Part shown: one piece after another, positions 55,021-64,000 of the stretch
Layout of the letters: the number at the start of each line of letters is the position of its first letter
How positions within the stretch are numbered: the stretch's first letter is position 1
From: Siphonodentalium dalli
Taxonomy: Eukaryota > Mollusca > Scaphopoda > Gadilida > Siphonodentaliidae
Direction: 5' to 3'
Length of the DNA: 64,000 nucleotides
NCBI GenBank assembly: GCA_032622095.1
Contig: CP136064.1
Location: forward strand, 261,309,863-261,373,862
Notes under the pieces: generated by a model
Told to the model about the DNA's origin: nothing
Database searches by the model: none
Seen by the model: only the letters and a program-made list of their open reading frames with translations
Position numbers and translations under genes: made by a program

Positions 55021-57890
55021 TGTGGTTGATTTTGCTTTGCGTCCCTTACACTAATGTAATTTCTCCCGGGCAATTATTTAAATGTTTATATACTATCAGA
55101 AGCCTAACAATTATAGTGTCAGCACGTGCCGCATGATTAGTGATCTTGGATAAAATTCGCAACGATCATTAAATTATTTGGCATAGAGACATATATAGAA
55201 TTAAATTAAAATAGAATTAAATAGAATTAAATTTCCATCACTGTTATTAATTTCAGTCTTAAGTTTCCACTATCACTATTAATATTATTGACCATCACAA
55301 TGATTAGACACCTGAGAGTACGATATAGGCTCACAAAAGTCACAAACAAGCATGCAATCTCGAGCTGGGACCACCCCTACTGTGAAGTAGATTATTGAGG
55401 AACAAGTATTAACAATAAAGGGAAATATATTCCCTGCTTGTTTATTAATTGTTATAAATTTCGCTGTCAGAACATAACACAGTTCCCGGGTTTCTGTAGA
55501 GTGCAATTGGTGTAATATGGTCTATAGTACGGTCATATCTAGTGTAGAGATTCATGACATGATTTAGTATTTTTTGTGGTTCGGCAGTCTTTTAAGGTGA
55601 ACTCCGTAAACGTGCATATCTGCGCGTCTGATTAATGAGTAGTATCTGTGTAGCCCATTATCTAACATATGTTCCATACCACTTATTTTAGTGTACTGGC
55701 GCAACTTACTTCTATTATAATAAACTAGCTGAAACAGGCTATATTCAGCGTCGGAGATACATGTGCCCCCCCCCCCCCCCTTGTGGGACTTCGCACATAT
55801 TTTGATCTTAGACAAAGCCTTTATTTAGCGGCGGCCCCCTTTGTCCGCTTCAAGCACATTTTGATCATTGAAACATTTTGTTTTATATATTATTGTTTTA
55901 TTTTTTTTTTTAGATTGAATTCCTTGCTCAATTTAACGAAACCAATTTAATTTTTTTTTATTCAAAATTTTGAAAAACTAACACCATAACAAAATCCGCC
56001 AGGGTACCCCGAGTCACCACACCAAATTTGGTTGAAATCGGTCCAGGGATCTGAGAGAACAATATGGACAGATCCTACTCATTTATATATATAGACTAGC
56101 AGGTTAGCCCGCCACTGGCGGCATTCGTCCCATGGCTTTGTTTCAGAAACATGACATTTTTGAATATGAATTTAATGTTTTTTAAATTTAATATATTTTG
56201 TTTCTGAATTGTTTTTTTATTGTTAATTTTTTTTAATTTTAAATTGTTTTAATTAAATTGTAAATTGTTTTAATTAATTTTTTGGTTTCTGGCGGAAAAA
56301 TTTACCCATAGAAATCCCCCCTTCCTAGGAACGACAGACAACGCATTCTTTGTTTCGTGAAATCTCTCTACGATAACATTGCATTGAATTTAAACCAAAC
56401 GCTTCCCGTCGGGAAATCTGTCTGCATAATATTTTGAGTCTGCCGTACCCGTCGTAATGTCGTGAAATCTCTCTGCATAATAGATAACATTGCATTGAAT
56501 CTGTTGTTGGCATTCAGGGCTTCGGGTCGTTGTTGTTGGCATCACGGCTCCCCGAAAACTCTCACATTGCCGAAAACGTGTATTTAGTAATATCGTTGTT
56601 GTTGATATTTACGGCTTGGGTGCTATTTTCTTATTTAGCAAGTTTGAGCTCAATCGGTTCGAGTCTATAAAGGACACACTCGTATATATGACACTTCCCG
56701 TGGGTAGCAAGTTTGAGCTCAATCGGCATTCCCTGGAATTTCCCGTAGATTGGCAGATTCCAGTAGCTTTATAACGGTATATCTGGGGAGAAATCTGATG
56801 CTATATTCGTGATTATCTGGGATGATTTCGGTATATAACTATATACTGTAAAAACAAAGCGCGCCATCCGTGCTCGCAGGGTTGGTCAGAAACAAATGTT
56901 TTTTAAATTTAATGTATGTTCCGTATATCTCTCTGCAGATGCAAATAACGTTGAATGGCAAACAGACGCTCTTTATAGAGATGCGTCAAAAACAAACGCT
57001 CATTAAATAATCACTTGATTAACCCACGCCGTGCCTTTGCGGTGATTTGAGATTGGAGAACGGGTGCTCTGAGCTTCTCTAAACCGCGACCACGGTCGTG
57101 TCGGTTGGATTTGACACTTACATAGGAAGTTTGAGCTCAATCTGTACACGCGTTTTGGATTCTATGAAGTACACACACACATATATACACACATATATAC
57201 GAAGTCTCAAAATATATAGTATAGATGACAAGCAGTCACAGCACTCAACCAGACTTGGATACTTTAGGTCTTGTGAGAGATCATCTGAGTTGATAGACAT
57301 GCAAATAATTCACTGATTGGCTTGATGCACTGATGACAGATATTTTCTACCCATTGACAGTCACAGATATATTCTACCCATTGATAGTCACATTAATGTT
57401 TAAGTCAGTTGCTCGCTCTTTTTTCCATTCACACAATGATCTATGCATTAGCTACATCAAGACAAGTTTATTTATTTCAGTTGTACATTTCTCGAAGCTT
57501 CTTTCGTAAGGGTGTGGGGAAGGAATGTTTTCACCCCGCCGTCCGATATGCAACAAGCCAAAGCTTAATGTCATCTCCACTAAGACCCATATGAGGTCCC
57601 AGTACCATAAATATGGTGTTTTTGCTGTTATAAATACTTAAAATATGTTTTAAACTGTTACAAATGTCAAATAAGGGCACAAAGTAAAAAAATTGCATGA
57701 GGTTGTAAAAAACGTGTTTTTTTTTTGCTCCTCGGGCCACCGACGCACCCCGGCATACCTTCCTATAAATTTTGTATTACCCCTCCCCGGTGGAGCTTAT
57801 ATAACATCCGCCATTGAAAGATTCTACTGGTATGCAAACAATAAATGTGGTTGCATCAATTTCAGCTTGAGGGAAGCTCTATGAGAGTGT
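55021..57890. other. No gene recognised; possible retroelement tail at 55985-56100
   Basis: The stretch CACACCAAATTTGGTTGAAA TCGGTCCAGGGATCTGAGAG…TATATATAGAC resembles RTE-type retroelement 3' tails seen in many invertebrates. The assignment rests on pattern only. Small inverted motifs and AT-rich sequence follow. No convincing exon seen. Confidence 0.3.
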
Positions 57891-58100
57891 AATTATTTAC
57901 GCATAAGCATAACTAATTTACATTTAGGTATAATTGATCTACACTTAAGCATATTTTATTTACCCTCAAGCATAATTAATATATCAATGAGAATGAATTA
58001 CACTTAAGCTAATTTTTTATTGTGCTTGAGCATGAGTGAATTACGCTCAAGCATAAGTGAATTACGCTAAAGGGTAAATGAAATATTATGCTTAAGCGTA
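57890..58100. repeat. Short degenerate repeats (ACGCTCAAGCATAAGTGAAT)
   Basis: About eight 17-20-bp variants in alternating orientation (TTACACTTAAGC, GCTTAAGCGTAAT). They directly precede the 433-bp array. Confidence 0.7.
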
Positions 58101-58110
58101 ATATGGATAT

Positions 58111-59657
58111 AATTGCAGCTGAGAGAAAACTAGATATGTAGTGCAATTCTTTTATTCTTGAAACTCCCATACATGCATATAATTAGGAACATTTGAATCA
58201 ATATATATACAACATGATTACGGACACCGACATCCACCGACCAATTATATGTCACACTCTACAGGTGAAACAAAATCTCCCCTGTAGAGTGTGGCACAGC
58301 AAATGTGTGGTATGAAAAAGGGAAGTGTCTGCCGGCATCCGTGAGTCAAAAATATGGAATGCCCAATATATATATATATATAAATGAAATGGGAGTGGCG
58401 GGTGGGAATTTCGTGCTATCCCACATGGAAACTTCAAGAAAGGAAGAAGAAGAGTTATCGCTCTTCCGTCGTGCAAGCTGAAGCTATAGTCTATTCCAAA
58501 TTTCTCTCAACCGCAATTACACTGTTTGAAGCCAAACGAACACAATTGCAGCTGAGAGAAAACTAGATATGTAGTGCAATTCTTTTATTCTTGAAACTTC
58601 CATGCATGCATATAATTAGGAACATTTGAATCAATATATATACAACATGATTACGGACACCGACATCCACCTACAAATTATATGTCACACTCTACAGGTG
58701 AAACAAAATCCCCCCTGTAGAGTGTGGCACAGCAAATGTTTGGTATGAAAAAGGGAAGTGTCTGCCGGCATCCGTGAGTCAAAAATATGGAATGCCCAAT
58801 ATATATATATATATAAATGAAATGGGAGTGGCGGGTGGGAATTTCGTGCTATCCCACATGGAAACTTCAAGAAAGGAAGAAGAAGAGTTATCGCTCTTCC
58901 GTCGAGCAAGCTGAAGCTATAGTCTATTCCAAATTTCTCTCAACCGCAATTACACTGTTTGAAGCCAAACGAACACAATTGCAGCTGAGAGAAAACTAGA
59001 TATGTAGTGCAATTCTTTTATTCTTGAAACTTCCATGCATGCATATAATTAGGAACATTTGAATCAATATATATACAACATGATTACGGACACCGACATC
59101 CACCTACAAATTATATGTCACACTCTACAGGTGAAACAAAATCCCCCCTGTAGAGTGTGGCACAGCAAATGTTTGGTATGAAAAAGGGAAGTGTCTGCCG
59201 GCATCTGTGAGTCAAAAATATGGAATGCCCAATATATATATATATATAAATGAAATGTGAGTGGCGGGTGGGAATTTCGTGCTATCCCGCATGGAAACTT
59301 CAAGAAAGGAAGAAGAAGAGTTATCGCTCTTCCGTCGTGCAAGCTGATGCTATAGTCTATTCCAAATTTCTCTCAACCGCAATTGCACTGTTTGAAGCCA
59401 AACGAACACAATTGCAGCTGAGAGAAAACTAGATATGTAGTGCAATTCTTGAAACTACCATGCATGCATATAATTAGGAACATTTGAGACAATATATATA
59501 TAACATGATTACGGACACCGACATCCACCTAGCAATTATATGTCACCACTCTACAGGTGAAACAAAATCTCCCCTGTGGAGTGTGGCACAGCAAATGTGT
59601 GGTATGAAAAAGGGAAGTGTCTGCCGGCATCCGTGAGTCAAACATATGGAATGCCCG
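58111..59657. repeat. 433-bp tandem repeat, three copies plus a partial fourth
   Basis: Copies start at 58111, 58544, 58977 and 59410 (AATTGCAGCTGAGAGAAAAC). They are about 99 percent identical. Each has a perfect 13-bp hairpin (CACACTCTACAGG, 15-base loop), a (TA)n tract, a 60-codon + ORF (MKWEWRVGISCYPTWKLQER …) and a 74-codon - ORF. The fourth copy diverges at 59657. Similarity is too uniform across the unit to argue for coding selection. Confidence 0.93.
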
Positions 59658-60100
59658 CCAAGCCGTAGGCCACCAAGAAAGAAGATCCGGATAAGATAGG
59701 AGCCAGATTCTGATGTCAAGTTGTTTGCCGAGTAAGAGCCGGGAGTTGGATTTGAGCCCCCCTAACTGCAAACCGCGTCCCAGAGCGCCGATGGACCCTG
59801 AAGACGTGACAACAAGCAACCTGAAATGAAAATAACTGGGCCAGTATCCATGCACATCTCACCAAAAATTGAACGCAAGTATGATGTGCTTGTACGCATA
59901 TCTATATAAGCGCATATCGGAAATGACAGTCAGACAGACAGTCAGACACAGAAGCCTGAATAAATTGCAAATGCGATTGATTATTTGAAATCTTGAGCGG
60001 TGAAGACATTGACATTGCTGAACGAATTAAAACTTCTGTTCACTACTGAATTAAAAGATGACGGAGGCGTCGGGTACCCTCGTAATTTAAGTGTAACATA
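59658..60100 (+). mobile_element. Possible LTR-like sequence
   Basis: A TATA-like TCTATATAAG at 59903, AATAAA downstream (59958) and a GTGTAACA end at about 60097 resemble the R/U5 part of an LTR. No partner LTR or internal region is visible, so this is weak. Confidence 0.25.
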
Positions 60101-60219
60101 TCGCTCCCCGATATTAAGTCAGTCCTGATGGCACGGTGAGCATCAAACGGTGTATATGCATGAATATATGGCCCGCCATATCAAATCCAGTCGGAAGTCG
60201 GGATTTCTTTTATCCTGTT

Positions 60220-60788
60220 GACATATATCTGTCTATTCTACCCCGACCAAAAGACCAAAGTCATAACTATAAATAGCAAATTGAAATGCTTGTGTCTTGA
60301 GCGTCGGGTTTCATATATGTGACCCGCCATATCAAATCCAGTCGGAAGTCTGGATTTTTTTACCCTGTGCCAATGCATTCTCTTATATATGCGAGTCGAC
60401 CATAGGTCGCCTCGCATATACAAGAGAATGCATTGGCCTAACAAGTTTTTGGCCCCAGACAAACATGAGCAGACGACACTCTTCTATATGCTGCTATATA
60501 TGTGTGGGGCTCCCTGCAGGGTAATGGATGTTTTTATTTTATTTAAAAAAAAATGAAAAAAAATTGTTAGGCCAATGCATTCTCTTATATATGCGAGGCG
60601 ACCTATGGTCGACTCGCATATATAAGAGAATGCATTGGCACAGGGTAAAAAAATCCAGACTTCCGACTGGATTTGATATGGCGGGTCACATATATGAAAC
60701 CCGACGCTCAAGACACAAGCATTTCAATTTGCTATTTATAGTTATGACTTTGGTCTTTTGGTCGGGGTAGAATAGACAGAAATATGTC
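60220..60788. mobile_element. Large snapback repeat, 224-bp arms
   Basis: Arms 60220-60443 and 60564-60788 are nearly perfect complements (GACATATATCTGTCTATTCT … CATTGGCCTAACAA). Each arm ends in its own hairpin (CCAATGCATTCTCTTATATA, TGCGAGTCGACCATAGGTCG). The spacer is 120 bases. Paired ORFs on both strands are mirror shadows. Confidence 0.93.
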
Positions 60789-61079
60789 AACTTAGCTCGG
60801 ATAGCTGCTTGAAAGCATCCACATCTCAGCAAAATAACGGATATATAATATACAAATGTATTTATAAACCCATAATACACAAGTCACCATATATTTTAGC
60901 ATATCCAGATTGACAGACACAAGGCTGAATTTATCTTATGCGTTTATTTTTAATACTGTAAATTGTAATGCAAATGTGTGTCTCTTGACAAGTCGCATAC
61001 CTTTACCCCCCCCCAAACATTTATTACACATAGTTAGCCCAATGGCAATTTGTTGATGTATTTTGATCTTGTAGCTTGT

Positions 61080-62110
61080 GTGTTATTACAATGTCATATT
61101 AGTGAGAAATGTTATATTAATGTGAGAATTGTCATATTAATAATAATGATTGTCATATTAATAATGTAAATTTGTCATACATGTATTAGTGTCAGAATGC
61201 CAAATTAGTATGGAATTTGTCGAGTTAATGTGAAATTGTCAAAAAGCGTGAAATTTGTCATATAAGTGTGAACATTGTCAATATAAGTGTGAAAAAAATA
61301 GGCATACAAACCATATTTCATTATGAAAATGGATTTGATGTAAAAATAGTATTTGGTGCGAAATTAGTATTTGGTGTGAAATTAGTATTTGTTGTGAAAA
61401 TAGTATTTGTTGTGAAAATAGTATTTGGTGTGAACACAGGTAGAGACCGGGGTAATGTCGCATGACATAACCCCTACCGTGAAAATAGTCAATAGTCAAT
61501 TATCAATCAATGAAAAAGTGTGAAATATAATAGTCAATAGTGTAATTACCATAGTCAATCGTGTGAAATTATCATAGTTAATAGTGTAATTATCAGTCAA
61601 TAGTGTGAAATTATCATAGTCAATAGTGTAATTATCATAATCAATTGTGTAATTATACTAAGTCAATAGTGTGAATTTCTCATAGTCAATAGTGTGGAAT
61701 TAAAATAGTCAATAAGTGTTAAATTATCATATTTGTGTGAAAATTATCACCGGTATCAGATTGTGAGAAATTATAGTAGTGTAAAATTAAGATATATTTA
61801 TAGAGTGAAGTTATAACTAGTAGTGTGAAAATTATTCCCCACGTAGTTAGCTCAATGGCAATTTGTTTCTGTATTTCGGTCTTGTAGCTTTGTGTTTTAC
61901 ATTGTCATATTAGTGAGAAATGTTATATTAGTGTGTCATATTAATAATGTTAAATTTCATATTAGTTTGAAAGTTGTCATTTATTAGTATGGAAATTGTC
62001 AAGTTAGTGTGAAATTGTCAAATAGGTGTGAAACTTGTCATACCGGGTATAAGAGTGAAAATTGTCATAAAATTATTATTAGTGTGAAAATCATATTTAG
62101 TGTGAAAATA
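61080..62110. repeat. Degenerate minisatellite (GTGTGAAATTGTCATA)
   Basis: Several sub-arrays of GTGTGAAATTATCATAGTCA, ATATTAGTGTGAAATTGTCA and GTATTTGGTGTGAAAATA types with 20-25-bp periods. No gene. Confidence 0.85.
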
Positions 62111-62150
62111 GTATTTAGATATTTAGAAATTATAATACTCAATACTATAG

Positions 62151-62574
62151 CTGAATAGGTCATTGTCGCATGGTTTCTGGCAAAAAGACACCTAGGATCT
62201 CGTAAACTGTCAAAAAGACACCCAGGATCTCGTAAACTGTCAAAAAGACACCCAGGATCTCAAAGTCTCGCCAAACAACGGGAATTTTGTTTAGTCGTCT
62301 GCTATTAATATTATGATAATTATTTGTTTGTGATCGGAGTGAAATATCAACGAAATTTAATTCGGCTTTGAGTCTGACTGACAGCGCAATTCCGCATCCT
62401 TGATAGTTGGACCAATATTAATAGCAGACGACTAAAAAAATTCCCGTAGTTTGGTGAGACTTTCATATCCTGGGTGTCTTTTTGACAGTTTAAGAGATTC
62501 TGTGTGTCTTTTTGACAGTTTAAGAGATCTTGGGTGTCTTTTTGCCAGAAACCATGCGACAATGACCTATTCAG
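62151..62574. mobile_element. Foldback MITE (AAAAAGACACCCAGGATCTC family), copy 2
   Basis: TIR CTGAATAGGTCATTGTCGCA and TGCGACAATGACCTATTCAG. Three tandem CTGTCAAAAAGACACCCAGG units in each arm. Same family as 21412-21800. Confidence 0.9.
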
Positions 62575-62633
62575 CACTAGTACTGCTTTCAAAATTGCCC
62601 AATTTTGGTCAATTGATCGACTTCCTTCTAAGG

Positions 62634-62843
62634 TATTAGTCGTCTGCTATTAATATTGGTCCAACTATCAATAATTATCATAATATTAATAGCAGACGAC
62701 TAAACAAAATTCCCGTTGTTTGGCGAGACTTTGAGATCCTGGGTGTCTTTATGACAGTTTACGAGATCCTGGGTGTCTTTTTGACAGTTTAAGAGATCCT
62801 GGGTGTCTTTTTGCCAGAAACCATGCGACAATGACCTATTCAG
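62634..62843. mobile_element. Foldback MITE, copy 3 (right half)
   Basis: GCAGACGACTAAACAAAATT, three AGATCCTGGGTGTCTTTTTG units and the same TTCAG end. The left arm is missing. Confidence 0.88.
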
Positions 62844-63213
62844 CGATACTAACCGGATAGTGACTATTAGCCCAGCTTGGCGATACTAACCGGAGAGTGA
62901 CTATTAGCCCAGCTTGGCGATACTAACCGGAGAGTGACTATTAGCCCAGCTTGGCGATACTAACCGGAGAGTGACTATTAGCCCAGCTTGGCGATACTAA
63001 CCGGAGAGTGACTATTAGCCCAGCTTGGCGATACTAACCGGCGAGTGACTATTAGCCCAGCTTGGCGATACTAACCGGAGAGTGACTATTAGCCCAGCTT
63101 GGCGATACTAACCGGAGAGTGACTATTATCCCAGCTTGGCGATACTAACCGGAGAGTGACTATTAGCCCAGCTTGGCGATACTAACCGGAGAGTGACTAT
63201 TAGCCCAGCTTGG
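62843..63213. repeat. Ten 37-bp tandem repeats, nearly identical
   Basis: Unit GCGATACTAACCGGAGAGTG ACTATTAGCCCAGCTTG. Only three or four substitutions over ten copies. It starts at the exact end of the MITE. There are no spacers, so it is not a CRISPR array. Confidence 0.96.
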
Positions 63214-63325
63214 CGCCAAGATTCTCGTGTTCGAAGTGAAGATTCCAAAAATCAAAGCTTGGTGGTTACGAAATTCTAAAATTTCTTTCAATGCCTTTAT
63301 CTTGTGAATTATGACTAACACTTAA

Positions 63326-63764
63326 ATGTACTCAATCTGATTCCGTGGTCACCATATCATCAGATTCCAACAAACAAAAAAACAATTACAATGAATTTCT
63401 TGAAATGCCGCTTCAGTTATCAGAATCGATTAATTGCCAAAAAATAATGCCAACCACTGTCAACTATAGAATAAAATTGCCCCAAACTTGTTATTTATCA
63501 ACATTTTGTTCAACAAAATTTGCCCGGATTGTCTTATATCTAACACTCAAAGCCACTTGATTTTAGAGTTATCCATTCTCATCCGCAATTTAGTCCGAGT
63601 CCGCAAAAAAAATACATATCTCGGGGAAATAAAAAATTTCAAAACTCGATATCTGATCACTCTGAACTTTGATAGGTTGGTTCCTCGACCCAAATAAAAT
63701 TTTTTTTTTACCCCCGAAGACAAAGAAATATTAATTTAGGAGCGTTAATTTGGATTATGCGTCT
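63326..63764. mobile_element. TTAA MITE family, copy 6
   Basis: TTAA at 63322-63325 and 63765-63768. Ends ATGTACTCAATCTGATTCCG and TTTGGATTATGCGTCT. The interior matches the copies at 9.3 and 40.5 kb. Confidence 0.85.
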
Positions 63765-64000
63765 TTAAGATCAATTCTTGCATATTCGAGTTTCATATAG
63801 TAATCTCGCATATCGCATTTTATAACTCTCTCTAATCGAACAGTTTTAGGGGTGTGGCTACGAAATCGTCGCCCCACTGTGCCACATAAAGCATGCATGT
63901 GCTCTAAAAGTTTATGCGACCATCGACATAAAGAATGTATGCCCTCTAAATGTTTCTGCGACCATGCACAGAATGCAGATGCTTTGACAAATTCTCAAAC

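Noticed and set aside
58384-59432. Conserved 60-codon ORF in three copies as a gene family
   Set aside because: The copies are equally similar outside the ORF, so conservation reflects recent duplication and not coding constraint.
62843-63213. Possible CRISPR array
   Set aside because: Units are directly adjacent with no variable spacers, and the setting is eukaryotic.

Overview
The window is eukaryotic nuclear DNA, probably from a marine invertebrate (a lophotrochozoan or an invertebrate deuterostome; the sequence alone does not settle which). It shows GT-AG spliced exons, long repeat-filled introns, animal transposon classes (Helitron, Ty3/Gypsy, non-LTR, hAT-, Tc1/mariner- and TTAA-type MITEs) and many minisatellites. 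There is no bacterial-type gene density, operon, CRISPR array, rRNA or recognisable tRNA gene.

The main gene is a DEG/ENaC-family (epithelial/acid-sensing/peptide-gated) cation-channel subunit on the + strand. Its exons are too short to be visible as long ORFs. Eight exons (A to H) can be placed: 2488-2579, 16479-16660, 21223-21291, 23485-23608, 29710-29782, 33753-33860, 39300-39375 and 41463-41642. Every junction keeps a consistent splice phase, and the translated pieces follow the family order: Phe-Gly-Asn-Cys-Tyr motif, GL-rich beta-strand segment, Pro-x-Gly-x-Cys, cysteine-rich thumb, WPS motif, and finally the Gly-Gly-x-x-Gly-Leu-Trp / GxS filter and TM2, then a stop. The first exons (N-terminus, TM1) lie upstream of the window, and one short exon between C and D was not found. 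A degenerate second copy of the last exon (H') lies 0.9 kb downstream. The acceptor and 5' part of exon G are tandemly repeated four times.

The introns are stacks of mobile and tandem repeats. Intron A-B holds a 35-bp minisatellite split by a head-to-tail Helitron cluster, two inverted poly-G-terminus MITEs, a TTAA MITE and a 6.6-kb foldback element that ends 18 bp before exon B. Intron B-C holds a TA-flanked MITE with internal satellite and a direct duplication. Intron C-D holds a foldback MITE and 1.3 kb of GAT repeats. Intron D-E holds a complete but decayed antisense Ty3/Gypsy element with 161-bp LTRs and a 5-bp target duplication. Intron E-F holds a roughly 50-bp minisatellite. Intron F-G holds a hAT-type MITE with an exact 8-bp duplication and a 1.7-kb array of 21-bp units. 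Intron G-H holds a TTAA MITE.

From 42.6 kb to the end no complete gene is recognised. The region contains MITEs, a LINE 3' end, a second large foldback element (45.15-52.06 kb) whose loop carries a protein-like terminal exon and an unassigned frameshifted ORF, a second hAT-type MITE, satellites, a 433-bp tandem repeat, snapback repeats and a clean 10-copy 37-bp array. A broken LINE reverse transcriptase lies at 1.39-1.97 kb.
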